Shown here: in pieces, positions 8,935-17,577 of the stretch | Layout: each line of letters opens with the position of its first letter | Numbering within the stretch: position 1 is the first letter of the stretch | Source of the DNA: RBG-16-57-11 sp964503145 | GTDB lineage: Bacteria > Chloroflexota > Anaerolineae > Anaerolineales > UBA4823 | Length of the DNA: 64,000 nucleotides | NCBI GenBank assembly: GCA_964503145.1 | Contig: CAZCYV010000001.1 | Location: forward strand, 973,080 to 1,037,079 | Reading direction: 5' to 3' | Position numbers and translations under genes: made by a program | Notes under the pieces: model-generated | Databases searched by the model: none | What the model was told of the DNA's origin: nothing | What the model saw: only the letters and a program-made list of their open reading frames with translations

Positions 8935-9343
8935 ATGCCACGCTTGAGTGTCTTCTTCATCCGCGCCTCATTGATTTACTTGTTGTTAGCCTTCACCGTG
9001 CGTGTGTGGATTATTGCTTGTCAACCAGGGGATGATGATCTACCCGTACCTTTGGCGCTGGCTGCCCTTGCATATGGAATTTGCCCTGATGGTCTGGATG
9101 GTGCAACTGGCGATGGGTGTGGCGTTTTGGATTCTGCCGCGTTTTTCGCGCGGCGCGCCGCGCGGCACAATCTGGTCGTTGTGGCTTTCCTTCATCCTGC
9201 TAAATGCAGGGGTCATCCTTTCTGTTGGTAAGAGCCTACAGGTTCCTTCCTGGCTTCCTGCAGTCGGCAAATTAAGCGAATTGCTGGGGATACTGGCGTT
9301 TGTCGCCGGCAGTTGGCGTCGGGTGAAACTCACAGGCGCATGA
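8935..9343 (+). pseudogene. Polytopic membrane protein, apparently frameshifted
   Basis: From ATG 8935 the frame reads a good first membrane segment (MPRLSVFFIRASLIYLLLAF). After the run cgtgtgtgg at 9001-9009 it becomes low-complexity nonsense. The +1 frame from 9005 continues naturally (GLLLVNQGMMIYPYLW, then LAMGVAFWILPRF) to the stop at 9343. Removing one base of the GTGTGTG run joins the two into one protein of about 135 residues with four membrane segments. It could be a real pseudogene, a sequencing error in the dinucleotide run, or a shorter protein starting at GTG 9002. No function is recognised. Confidence 0.6.
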
Positions 9344-9479
9344 TGATAATGAAATGCGGGATCGCAACCAGGAGCCGCGCCGATAGGCACCCAATTGCAC
9401 TCGAAAAAACGAAAGCCCGCTGATCGTGCAGGCTAAACCCCCAGTTGAGGGGGAAATGAGATGAGGTTACCACTATATC

Positions 9480-9555
9480 TGGCGCCCCCGGCGAGATTCG
9501 AACTCACAACCGTCTGATCCGAAGTCAGGCGCTCTGTCCATTGAGCTACGGGGGC
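9480..9555 (-). tRNA. tRNA-Arg (anticodon UCG)
   Basis: The minus strand folds as a full cloverleaf: acceptor gcccccg/cgggggc, D stem gctc/gagc, anticodon loop cttcgga (anticodon TCG), T loop ttcgaat, discriminator g and an encoded CCA. The top pair of the anticodon stem (C-A) is a mismatch. It would read CGA. Confidence 0.95.
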
Positions 9556-9568
9556 GCAGCAAGTTCAG

Positions 9569-9574
9569 ATTATA
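9569..9574 (-). promoter_or_regulatory. -10 box for tRNA-Arg(UCG)
   Basis: The minus strand reads TATAAT 13 bases upstream of the tRNA 5' end. No good -35 box is visible at 16-18 bp. Confidence 0.5.
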
Positions 9575-9821
9575 CCATGACGCTGGCCTGGTTCTGCGCG
9601 CCCAGAGCATCTCCGCAAACCGGGGCCTACTATTTGAAACGCTGGAAATCATCCCCCATTCCGATGAATACAGTATAATGCGAACCATGTACGAAGCCTT
9701 TCACCCTCCCCGTTGATGCTTAGCGGATGACCACCCGCCGCGCGCTCCGCCTTCAATTCGTCGTTCGTTCCTTTGACCAGATCAAGACCGACGGAACTCG
9801 AATGAATCGGAGGTATAGCGA

Positions 9822-11054
9822 ATGAATAAACGCGGCATAGCGCAATTGCAAAGCATTGCGCCGGTCTTACGGGGAATGCTCCCCTTGACCTGGCTGTTCT
9901 TACTGATCGAACTCTTCGACGAACTGCATTACGGCATCGAAGGTGCCGTGCTGCCGGCTTTGCGCCAGGATCTGAACTTAAGCTATGCGCAAACCGGCCT
10001 GCTACTCGGCCTGCCCGCCCTGCTGGGGACGCTTATCGAATTCGTGATCATGCTGCTGGGAGACACCCGGCTGCGCAAGAGGCTGATCGTTGGCGGCGGG
10101 CTGGTCATCGTCCTGGCGGCCCTGCTGCTGGCGAGCGCCCAATCTTTTCCAACAGCGCTGCTGGCGTTCATTGTGATCTACCCGGCCAGCGGCGCGTTTG
10201 TCAGCCTCTCCCAGGCCACCTTGATGGACTTGAACCCCAATCGAGAGGCGCAAATGATGGCACGCTGGACATTGTTTGGCTCGATTGGCAACCTGATCGG
10301 CCCGCTGCTGGCCGCGGCGCTGTTTGCCGCGGGGTTGGGCTGGCGCTGGAATTACGTTTACGTGGCCGCGCTGGCTTTGTTCCTGGCGCTGATAGTCTTG
10401 CCGCAGCGTTTTCCAGCGCGACGGCAAGATGTCGAGGCGGGCGCGCCATCCTCCCTCAATGAGTTGCGTGATCTGCTGCCCGAGCTTTGGCGTTCGATCA
10501 AGAACCTGGCTCTGATGCGCTGGTTTGTTTTGCTGGATCTCTCCGACCTGTTACTGGACGTTTTCGTCAGCTACTCGGCGCTGTATTTCGCCGATGTCGT
10601 CGGCTTCACTCCAGCGCAGGTGGGCTTGATGATGAGCGCGCTGATGGCGGCAGGTTTGGTTGCCAACGTGGCGCTGATCCCGCTACTGGAGCGCGTCGAT
10701 GGACGCTGGCTGGTGCGGGTGACCGCGATCGCGGCTGGCGTCGCTTACGCTGCCTGGTTGCTGGCGCCCTGGGCCTGGGCGAAGGTTGTCCTGGCCATCG
10801 GGGTGCGGCTGCTTACCTTGGGATGGTACGAGGTGCTGCAGGGAGAGGCCTACGCCAGCCTGCCCGGGCGTTCAGGCACGGTGATGGCGATCAACTCCGT
10901 GATGGGGTTGCTGGGCGGAGCGCTGGTGTGGTTCGTCGGCTGGTTCGCCGAACAGGCTGGCCTGCCGGCGGCGATGTGGCTGCTGCTGGCCGGGCCGTTG
11001 GCGTTGATCCTGCTCCTGCCAAAGCCCAGGAGCCCTCATCAGGTGCATCAGTAG
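9822..11054 (+). CDS. Major facilitator superfamily transporter
   Basis: A 410-residue protein with about twelve hydrophobic helices and the typical two-half MFS arrangement. The N-terminal half has the FDELHYGIEGAVLPALRQDL region, the A-like loop GDTRLRKR and a central hydrophilic linker near 195-225. Start at ATG with GGAGG upstream. A TATAAT at 9674-9679 may be its promoter, which would give a leader of about 140 bases. It ends 42 bp before the fumarase genes and may be cotranscribed, which would suit a dicarboxylate or drug-type carrier. The substrate cannot be told. Confidence 0.85.
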   Translation: MNKRGIAQLQSIAPVLRGMLPLTWLFLLIELFDELHYGIEGAVLPALRQDLNLSYAQTGLLLGLPALLGTLIEFVIMLLGDTRLRKRLIVGGGLVIVLAALLLASAQSFPTALLAFIVIYPASGAFVSLSQATLMDLNPNREAQMMARWTLFGSIGNLIGPLLAAALFAAGLGWRWNYVYVAALALFLALIVLPQRFPARRQDVEAGAPSSLNELRDLLPELWRSIKNLALMRWFVLLDLSDLLLDVFVSYSALYFADVVGFTPAQVGLMMSALMAAGLVANVALIPLLERVDGRWLVRVTAIAAGVAYAAWLLAPWAWAKVVLAIGVRLLTLGWYEVLQGEAYASLPGRSGTVMAINSVMGLLGGALVWFVGWFAEQAGLPAAMWLLLAGPLALILLLPKPRSPHQVHQ

Positions 11055-11096
11055 TAAAATACGGTTAACCCAAGCACACGACGTAGGAGGCGAGCT

Positions 11097-11969
11097 ATGC
11101 AAGATCTGACCCAAGAAATCCTGGAATTGATCCGACTGGCGGCGACCGACCTGCCGCCGGATGTAGAAGCGGCGCTGCGCAGAGCGCTGGAGCAGGAAGA
11201 GCCTGGCTCGGCGGCGCGCGGCGCGCTGGAGACTATCCTTAAGAACGTCGAACTCTCGCGGCAGAACTCCACCCCGATCTGCCAGGACACCGGCACGCCC
11301 ATCTTCTACGTCAGGCACCCCGAGGGCTGGAGCACGCGCAAACTGCGCCAGCAGATCGAAGCAGCCACGGTGGAAGCCACCCGGCGCTCATACCTGCGCC
11401 CCAACTCAGTGGACTCGCTGACCGGCAAGAACAGCGGCAACAACCTGGGCGGTGATTACTTTCCCTCGGTGCATTTCGAGGAAGTGGAAGGCGAGGTGCT
11501 GACCATCGATCTGATGCTCAAAGGGGGCGGCTGCGAGAACGTCGGCGCGCAGTATTCGCTGCCCCACACTGCATTGGGCGCGGGGCGCGACCTGGCCGGC
11601 GTGCGCAAGGTGGTACTGGACGCGGTGCACCAGGCCCAAGGTCAGGGCTGCGCGCCAGGCATCCTGGGAGTGGCTATCGGCGGCGACCGCGGCTCGGGCT
11701 ACCTGGCCTCAAAGGAAGCCCTGTTCCAGAAGATGGAAGACGTCAACCCCAACCCCGAGCTGGCGGCGCTGGAAGAGCGGCTGACGCAGGAAGCCAACCA
11801 GCTCGGCATCGGGCCGATGGGCTTTGGCGGTAAGACCACCGTGCTGGGAACCAGAATCACCGCGTTGAATCGCCTGCCGGCCAGTTACTACGTGACCATC
11901 TCCTACATGTGCTGGGCCTACCGCCGGCGGCGGATGACCTGGCAAAATGGAAGTGTTACCTACGAGTGA
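11097..11969 (+). CDS. Fumarate hydratase class I, alpha subunit
   Basis: This 290-residue protein matches the alpha half of the two-subunit, oxygen-sensitive [4Fe-4S] fumarase/tartrate dehydratase family. The three cluster ligands are visible: Cys62 (PICQDTG), Cys146 (GGGCENVG) and Cys185 (GQGCAPG). The family motif LTGKNSGNNLG lies at 108-118. It hydrates fumarate to malate in the cytoplasm. GGAGG precedes the ATG. The beta subunit follows 15 bp downstream. The last residues (CWAYRRRRMTW...) look like a slightly extended tail. L-tartrate dehydratase is the alternative activity. Confidence 0.93.
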   Translation: MQDLTQEILELIRLAATDLPPDVEAALRRALEQEEPGSAARGALETILKNVELSRQNSTPICQDTGTPIFYVRHPEGWSTRKLRQQIEAATVEATRRSYLRPNSVDSLTGKNSGNNLGGDYFPSVHFEEVEGEVLTIDLMLKGGGCENVGAQYSLPHTALGAGRDLAGVRKVVLDAVHQAQGQGCAPGILGVAIGGDRGSGYLASKEALFQKMEDVNPNPELAALEERLTQEANQLGIGPMGFGGKTTVLGTRITALNRLPASYYVTISYMCWAYRRRRMTWQNGSVTYE

Positions 11970-11984
11970 GCCAGGAGGCGAGCG

Positions 11985-12608
11985 ATGAAGAAGATCCAAT
12001 TGCCACTCAACGATGAGGTCGTGCGCAGCCTAAAAGTCGGCGATCCGGTGGCGCTATCTGGGGTGATGGTCACTGGGCGCGATGCAGTCCATAAATGGAT
12101 GATCGACACCTTCATTAAGAAGACCCGCCCACCCCAGGGCGACGACCTGGAAGTCTATACGGCAATCCAGCCCCTGCTGCGCGGCAGCGTGATCTATCAT
12201 TGCGGGCCGGTGGTCGCCGGGCTGGACACCAAGGAATATCGCTTCGTCGCTGCCGGCCCGACCACCAGCATCCGCGAGGAGCCTTATCAGGGCGACGTGA
12301 TGCGTCACTTCAAGATCCAGGGCGTGATCGGCAAAGGCGGCATGGGCAAAAAGACGCTGGCCGCCTGCCAGGAAGTGCCAGGGATGTACCTGCACGCCAT
12401 CGGCGGGGCAGCCTCGTTGATCGCCCAGACAGTGAAGCGGGTGCTAGGGGTTTATAAGCTGGAGTTCGGCGTCCCCGAAGCGATGTGGGTGATCGAAGTG
12501 GAGGACTTTCCGGCGGTAGTGACGATGGACGCGCATGGCAATAGCCTGCACGCCGAGGTGGAGCAGCGCTCCAGGGCAGTGCTGGAGGAACTACTGGCAA
12601 AAGCTTGA
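11985..12608 (+). CDS. Fumarate hydratase class I, beta subunit
   Basis: A 207-residue protein with the beta-subunit signature: ALSGVMVTGRDAVHKWM near the N-terminus, IYHCGPVV, AAGPTTSIRE, and GVIGKGGMGKKT. This half supplies much of the substrate pocket and pairs with the Fe-S alpha subunit encoded just upstream. AGGAGG lies seven bases before the ATG. The usual neighbours of a TCA cycle are absent here. A strong terminator follows directly, so the pair forms the end of a transcription unit. Confidence 0.93.
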   Translation: MKKIQLPLNDEVVRSLKVGDPVALSGVMVTGRDAVHKWMIDTFIKKTRPPQGDDLEVYTAIQPLLRGSVIYHCGPVVAGLDTKEYRFVAAGPTTSIREEPYQGDVMRHFKIQGVIGKGGMGKKTLAACQEVPGMYLHAIGGAASLIAQTVKRVLGVYKLEFGVPEAMWVIEVEDFPAVVTMDAHGNSLHAEVEQRSRAVLEELLAKA

Positions 12609-12616
12609 GTCTAAAA

Positions 12617-12653
12617 GAGGCTGCCCAAGCCGAGCTGGGCAGCCTCTTTTTAT
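12617..12653 (+). terminator. Rho-independent terminator after fumarase
   Basis: The 11-bp arms gaggctgccca and tgggcagcctc pair perfectly and are followed by tttttattt. It lies between convergent genes. Confidence 0.92.
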
Positions 12654-12660
12654 TTGGGTT

Positions 12661-13494
12661 TCAACTCTTCAAGCGAATGCTCTTGAAAGCCTCGACCTGA
12701 CTGCGAATGGCCCGCTCGGTGGGCAGGCGTTCGATGCTCGAGGCGCCGAAGAAGCCCGCCACCCCGGGCATGCGCGCCAGGGCTACACCCACGGTGTCGG
12801 GTTCGTCGAATGGCCCACCGTGGCAAAGCACGATGATGTCTTTGCGCACCTTCCAGCCCGCCTCGGCGATCGACATCACCCGCTCGATGGCATCATCCAG
12901 TGAATAAGCCACCCCAGCGCCGATGCTGCCCGAAACGGTCAGCCCCACATGGGCGACAAGCTGGTCAGCGCCAACTTTGGCCATCGCCGTGGCCTGATCG
13001 GCGTCGAAGACGTAGGGGGAAGTGAACAGGTCGAGCTCATGCGCCAGGCGAATGGCCTCGATCTCTTTATCGAAACCCATGCCGGTGGCTTCCAGATTGG
13101 CGCGGTAGTTGCCATCGATCAGGCCGACAGTGGGAAAGTTCTGCACCCCTGAAAAGCCAATTTCCTTGAGTTGCTTCAGGAAGACCGGCATCAGGCGGAA
13201 GGGGTCGGTGCCGCACACCCCCGCCAGCACTGGCGTATCTTTGACCACCGGCAACACCTCGGCAGCCATCTCGACCACAATGCCGTTGGCGTCGCCGTAA
13301 GGCATCAGGCCGGCCAGGGAGCCGCGACCGGCCATGCGGTAACGCCCCGAGTTGTAGATGATGATGATATCGGCGCCGCCCGCTTCGGCGAACTTGGCGG
13401 AGATGCCCGCCCCGGCGCCGCAGCCCACAATCGGGCGGCCAGCTTCGATCTGAGCGCGCAAACGGCGCAGAATTTCGAGTCGTGGAATGGACAT
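12661..13494 (-). CDS. PEP-hydrolase-like TIM-barrel protein (Tm-1 C-terminal domain homologue)
   Basis: This 277-residue protein has the sequence of the PEP_hydrolase/TIM-barrel family: VGCGAGAGISAKFAEAGGAD at the N-terminus, then YNSGRYRMAGRGSLAGL, GVCGTDPF, NFPTVGLIDG and LCHGGPF. These phosphate-binding-barrel-type strands resemble the C-terminal half of the plant Tm-1 protein. AAGGAG precedes the ATG. It lies 85 bp downstream of a UPF0261 gene on the same strand, the other half of Tm-1. The biochemical activity is not established, and the hydrolase name should not be taken literally. Confidence 0.85.
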   Translation of the reverse strand: MSIPRLEILRRLRAQIEAGRPIVGCGAGAGISAKFAEAGGADIIIIYNSGRYRMAGRGSLAGLMPYGDANGIVVEMAAEVLPVVKDTPVLAGVCGTDPFRLMPVFLKQLKEIGFSGVQNFPTVGLIDGNYRANLEATGMGFDKEIEAIRLAHELDLFTSPYVFDADQATAMAKVGADQLVAHVGLTVSGSIGAGVAYSLDDAIERVMSIAEAGWKVRKDIIVLCHGGPFDEPDTVGVALARMPGVAGFFGASSIERLPTERAIRSQVEAFKSIRLKS

Positions 13495-13579
13495 ATGCTC
13501 TCCTTGGTGGTTGATGATGGATCCTCAGATTCAGATGTATGACCTCAGCGAACGCGGGTCGTTGGCAAGCGCAGCGCCG

Positions 13580-14791
13580 CTAGGCGCTCAGCAACCCTAG
13601 CAACGTTTTCGCTACGGCGTCGGCGAACTCCGGATCGTTGATGTTGTGATCCAATTCGATCAGTGGGATACCCGGCTTCAGATTCTGCCTGATCGCAGCA
13701 TAGCAGGCAGCATCGGCCTCGGGATCCCAAAAGCGCCCGCCAGGGCTGTCGAGCATCGAGACGCCCTTGAGCGGCAGGAGCACCGCCACCGGCCCCTGGG
13801 CGGCGTTGGCGGCCGCGGCCAGCATGGCGCCCATGCGAGCGTTTTCCTCGACGTTGGTGCGCATCAGGGTGACGTTAGGGTTCCATTGATACAGATTGCG
13901 ATGGCGATATTTCTCCGGCACGGTGTCGATGCCCCAGAAGTTGGCCATGTCCACACATCCAGGGACCAATACCGTCGGAATGCCGGCGCGAGCGGCGGCC
14001 AGGCAGCGCTCTGGCCCTGCCCCAAATACCCCGCCGCACACCTCATCGGCCAGCTCGGTGGTGGTAATATCCATCGAGGCGGCGAAATGGCCGTCGGCAA
14101 TCAGACTCTCCATGGTCCGGCCGCCGGAGCCATTGGCATGGAAGACCAAAACTTCGTAGCCAGCCGCCTCCAGCGCCGCTCGCGCCCGATCGACACAGGG
14201 AGTGGTGTTGCCGAACATGGACGCTGCCACCAGCGGTTTTTCCTCCTGCACAGGCGGCGGCTCAGCCTGCACCATGCCGGCGATGGCGGCAGCGGCGTTA
14301 GCATAGACCACGCGGCTGATGCGGTTGAACCCGGCGACATCAACGATCGAGGGCATAAAGGTGATATCCTTGGTGCCGGCATAGGCGCTGACATCCCCGC
14401 CGCCAACGGTGGAGAGCATCAATTTGGGCACACCCACCGGCAGGGCGCGCATCGCCGCAGTGGCAATGGAAGTGCCGCCGGTGCCGCCCATGCCCAGGAT
14501 GCCCTGCAGGCGGCCTTCGTCGTACAGCCGCCGCACCACCGCCTGCAAACCCGCAGCCATGACGCGCATGGCTTCATCTTTATGCTGACCGTCAGCCAGG
14601 CGGCTCAGGTCGCCGCCGCCCAGACGAGCCACCTCACCCCGGTCGATGTCTGGCGGGAATTTTGGCTCGCCCATGACGCCGAAATCGACCACCAGCGTTT
14701 TCAGGCCCTGGTTTTCGATAATCTGCCGAACAAAAGCGAACTCATCCCCCTTGGTATCCAGCGCTCCTACAAGTACGACGGTTTTTGGCAT
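13580..14791 (-). CDS. UPF0261 / Tm-1-like ATP-binding protein
   Basis: A 403-residue protein beginning KTVVLVGALDTKGDEFAF, the hallmark of UPF0261. It also has GMGGTGGTSIATAAMRALP (about 100-118), the STVGGGDVSAY motif and VFHANGSGGRTMESL. The family is the N-terminal domain of tomato Tm-1, which binds ATP and the tobamovirus replicase; the bacterial role is unknown. GGAGG sits five bases before the ATG. It probably forms an operon with the TIM-barrel gene at 12661-13494. Confidence 0.88.
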   Translation of the reverse strand: MPKTVVLVGALDTKGDEFAFVRQIIENQGLKTLVVDFGVMGEPKFPPDIDRGEVARLGGGDLSRLADGQHKDEAMRVMAAGLQAVVRRLYDEGRLQGILGMGGTGGTSIATAAMRALPVGVPKLMLSTVGGGDVSAYAGTKDITFMPSIVDVAGFNRISRVVYANAAAAIAGMVQAEPPPVQEEKPLVAASMFGNTTPCVDRARAALEAAGYEVLVFHANGSGGRTMESLIADGHFAASMDITTTELADEVCGGVFGAGPERCLAAARAGIPTVLVPGCVDMANFWGIDTVPEKYRHRNLYQWNPNVTLMRTNVEENARMGAMLAAAANAAQGPVAVLLPLKGVSMLDSPGGRFWDPEADAACYAAIRQNLKPGIPLIELDHNINDPEFADAVAKTLLGLLSA

Positions 14792-14882
14792 GTGGACCTC
14801 CGGTTTGGGTTTTGGTTATCATACCATCGAGACGTGATTTAATAAATAAACAGATCGCCCCGCCGACATCGGATATAATTCG

Positions 14883-15461
14883 ATGGCGATGTCTGCCAAA
14901 TCATTGAGCACATCTTTTCTGCTCTCGACTTTCCTGCTCCTGGTCGGCGCGCTTTGGATGTGGTGGAGCCGGGCGCCGGCGGGGGCGACCACCCAGGGGG
15001 CGATCCCCGCGCCGCAAAAGGGATTCCTGGCGCCGGATTTTACACTGGCGACGGCGGAAGGAAAGATGGTGCGCCTCTCAGAGCTGCGCGGCAGGCCAGT
15101 GGTGTTGAACATCTGGGCAAGCTGGTGTCCGCCATGCCGCGAGGAGATGCCGGCGCTGGAGCGGGTGCATCAGGCGTATCAAGGGCAGGGCGTGGTGATC
15201 CTGGGGCTAAACTCGACGTTTCAGGATAGCCGCGAGGACGCCCTGGCTTTCGCCGCCGGGCAAGGGCTGAGCTTCCCGATTTTGTTCGACGAACAGGGCC
15301 AGGCAACGCGACTGTACCAGGTGCGGGCGCTGCCGACCACCTTTTTTATCGACGCCCAGGGGATTATCCAGGAGGTCATCGCGGGCGGGCCAATGGCCGA
15401 GGCGCTGCTGCGCATCCGCGTGGAGCAATTGATCGAAAAATCACCCTCGGAGGGGCGCTGA
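14883..15461 (+). CDS. TlpA/ResA-type thiol-disulfide oxidoreductase
   Basis: This 192-residue protein has one N-terminal membrane anchor (about 10-28), a thioredoxin fold with the active site WCPPC (Cys82, Cys85) and the cis-proline loop ALPTTFFID (Pro151). The Pro-Pro pair in the active site is typical of TlpA/ResA reductases facing the outside. A TATAAT lies at 14874-14879 without a clear -35, so the first ATG may fall inside the promoter. ATG 14889 (two codons later) would then be a near-leaderless start. The stop overlaps the next ATG (TGATG), giving tight coupling with the Lgt-like protein. Confidence 0.9.
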   Translation: MAMSAKSLSTSFLLSTFLLLVGALWMWWSRAPAGATTQGAIPAPQKGFLAPDFTLATAEGKMVRLSELRGRPVVLNIWASWCPPCREEMPALERVHQAYQGQGVVILGLNSTFQDSREDALAFAAGQGLSFPILFDEQGQATRLYQVRALPTTFFIDAQGIIQEVIAGGPMAEALLRIRVEQLIEKSPSEGR

Positions 15462-16201
15462 TGCTGCCGGTGGTGAACATCGGACCGCTGGCGCTGCAAA
15501 CGCCAGGACTGGCGCTGCTAATCGGGCTATGGCTGGGGTTATCACTGGCAGAGAGATACTCAGCTAAACGTGGGGTGCCCGCCGATCTACTATACAACCT
15601 GGTATTCGTCGCCCTGGTCGGCGGGGTGATCGGGGCGCGGCTGGCTTACCTGCTGCGTTATCCAGAAGCGTTTGCCGGCAACCTGCTGAGCTTGGCCTCG
15701 CTGAACCCAGGGCTGTTGGATCCGCTGGGCGGGCTGGCAGCAGCAGTGACCGTTGGGGCAATCTATACCCAGCGCAAGAAACTGGCGCTCTGGCCGACGC
15801 TGGACGCGCTGACGCCGCTGCTGGCAGTGATGGCGATCGCCATTGGAATCTCGCACCTGCTCTCGGGGGCAGCCTTCGGAGCCGCGGCGCAGCTCCCCTG
15901 GGCGATTGATCTGTGGGGCGCGCGGCGGCATCCGAGCCAGGTCTATGAAATTCTGGCGGCAGCAGCGATCCTTGGGGCCCTATGGCCGGGCAGATGGCGT
16001 GAGAGCGAGCCGGCAGGGCGGTATTTTCTACTGTTCGTAGCGATCAGCGCGCTGGCACGCTTGTTTCTGGAGGCCTTCCGCGGGGATAGCCTGCTGCTTC
16101 CAGGCGGATGGCGGGCGGCGCAGGCGCTGGCCTGGCTGGCGCTGGCAGCCAGCCTGTGGGGACTGGGCCGGTTAAAGCAGCCCCAACGGCCGGATGGATA
16201 A
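15461..16201 (+). CDS. Lgt-like membrane protein, canonical active-site residues missing
   Basis: A 246-residue polytopic protein related to prolipoprotein diacylglyceryl transferase. It keeps GVIGARLAYLLRYPEAF, LPWAIDLWG, RHPSQVYE and the late ARLFLEAFRGD segment. The family's HGG motif is here PLGG, and the GRIGNFxNGE region reads GISHLLSGAA, so the His, Arg, Asn and Glu expected there are absent. It is therefore probably not an active Lgt. Coupling by one-base overlap to a TlpA-like protein suggests a thiol-redox or membrane-scaffold role (inference). A true lgt should exist elsewhere, since the window encodes a lipoprotein. Confidence 0.75.
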   Translation: MLPVVNIGPLALQTPGLALLIGLWLGLSLAERYSAKRGVPADLLYNLVFVALVGGVIGARLAYLLRYPEAFAGNLLSLASLNPGLLDPLGGLAAAVTVGAIYTQRKKLALWPTLDALTPLLAVMAIAIGISHLLSGAAFGAAAQLPWAIDLWGARRHPSQVYEILAAAAILGALWPGRWRESEPAGRYFLLFVAISALARLFLEAFRGDSLLLPGGWRAAQALAWLALAASLWGLGRLKQPQRPDG

Positions 16202-16285
16202 AATCTGCAAGCAGAGGGAATGTGCGCGTCACCTTTTGCGCCAAAAATCATCTAATGGGGTGATGTTGGCATAAAGGAGAAGGGC

Positions 16286-16696
16286 ATGACTGACGAATTG
16301 GGATTCGAAGTGCGGCTCTCGCTGCCCTATGAGGCAGCGCTGGAGAAAGTGACTGCGGCGCTCAAAGCGGAGGGCTTTGGGGTGCTGACACGCATCGACG
16401 TAAAAGAAACACTGAAAGAGAAGCTGGGGCAAGACTTCCGCCCCTACGCCATCTTAGGGGCATGCAACCCGCCGCTGGCGCACCGCGCCCTCTCGACGGA
16501 CGGCCGGGTGGGATTGATGCTGCCGTGCAATGTGACCGTAGAGGCCGATGAGCAGGGTGAAAGCGTGGTGCGCATCGCCAACCCCGAAATGATGTTGCAA
16601 GTCGGCGCATTGCAGGGGAACGAAACGCTGCGCAGCGTGGCGGCCGAGGCGCGCGCCCGGTTGGAGCGAGTGACCGAAGCGCTGAGAGCGCTATAA
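16286..16696 (+). CDS. DUF302 domain protein
   Basis: A 136-residue protein that is one DUF302 domain: a GFEVRLSLPYEAALEKV start, GFGVLTRIDVKETLKEKLG, then YAILGACNPPLAHRAL and GLMLPCNVTV with the conserved central cysteines. AAGGAGAAGG lies before the ATG. Its last six bases overlap the end of folE on the other strand. The function of the family is unknown. Confidence 0.88.
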   Translation: MTDELGFEVRLSLPYEAALEKVTAALKAEGFGVLTRIDVKETLKEKLGQDFRPYAILGACNPPLAHRALSTDGRVGLMLPCNVTVEADEQGESVVRIANPEMMLQVGALQGNETLRSVAAEARARLERVTEALRAL

Positions 16697-17332
16697 CAAC
16701 GGATTCGAGCCGCGGGAGATATTCTCCAGGAACTCCTGGCGGGTGGCCAGGTTCTTGCGAAAAGCGCCGTACATGGCGGAGGTCGTCATGCGAGCGTCAT
16801 GCTTCTTGACGCCGCGCATGGTAGCGCACAGATGCAGCCCCTCGACGACCACGGCGACGCCATAAGGGTTGAGCAAGTTGTTGATAAACTCGGCGATCTG
16901 ACGGGTCATGCGTTCCTGCACCTGCAGCCGCCGGGCGAACATATCCACGATGCGGGGAATCTTGGAAAGGCCGATCACCTTACCACGCGGGAAATAAGCC
17001 ACGTGGGCGCGACCGATGAAGGGCAACAGGTGATGCTCGCACAGACTGTAGAACTCGATGTCGCGCACCATCACCATCTCGTCGTAAGTTTCGTCGAACA
17101 GAGCGCCGTTGACCAGCGCCTCTGGATCCATCCAGTAACCTTGTAACAACTCAGAATACATGCGCGCTACGCGCTCAGGCGTGTTTAGCAAACCAGGTCG
17201 GTTTGGGTCTTCACCCACGGCAGTGAGCAAATCTGTCACAGCGCGCTGTGCGGCGGCGTAGTCGATCTGCACGCCGGTCAGCACGCTGCTCAACTCATCA
17301 TCCAGGTTTTCTTCTAAATCCATTTCTGCCAT
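16691..17332 (-). CDS. folE: GTP cyclohydrolase I
   Basis: This 213-residue enzyme converts GTP to 7,8-dihydroneopterin triphosphate, the first step of tetrahydrofolate (or preQ) synthesis. Visible features are the LLNTPERVARMY helix, the zinc and catalytic residues in YSLCEHHLLPF (Cys98, His100, His101) and HLCATMRGVKK (Cys169), and the RLQVQERMTRQIA substrate loop. A second ATG three codons in is an alternative start. Folate supply connects it loosely to the metF cluster at 59-61 kb. It converges on DUF302 with a six-base overlap. Confidence 0.96.
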   Translation of the reverse strand: MAEMDLEENLDDELSSVLTGVQIDYAAAQRAVTDLLTAVGEDPNRPGLLNTPERVARMYSELLQGYWMDPEALVNGALFDETYDEMVMVRDIEFYSLCEHHLLPFIGRAHVAYFPRGKVIGLSKIPRIVDMFARRLQVQERMTRQIAEFINNLLNPYGVAVVVEGLHLCATMRGVKKHDARMTTSAMYGAFRKNLATRQEFLENISRGSNPLL

Positions 17333-17511
17333 ATTCGCTGTCTTGCCTCATTCTATCAAGTCCACTTGCTGCCGCTGAAGTGTAACCCGAACCCACACAG
17401 AAGTCAACGCACACAGGGCAATTCGCCAACCGCCAGGCAGGTCAACCAGGCGGCAAATTCAACTCTGTGTCCATCCCCGATAAATTTCTCGGAAATTCGT
17501 CTCCCGAATTA

Positions 17512-17540
17512 TTGCGCCGCAGGGAAAATCAAGCTACAAT
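17512..17540 (+). promoter_or_regulatory. Promoter for the cyclic-nucleotide-binding protein gene
   Basis: TTGCGC and TACAAT are 17 bp apart, 37 bp upstream of the chosen ATG. Confidence 0.55.
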
Positions 17541-17577
17541 ATTCGATAGCGAGGTCAGATCACCGGAGGTGAGTAAA

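Noticed and set aside
9634..9679. TTGAAA at 9634 and TATAAT at 9674 as one promoter
   Set aside because: They are 34 bp apart, far from the 16-18 bp needed; only the TATAAT may be used.
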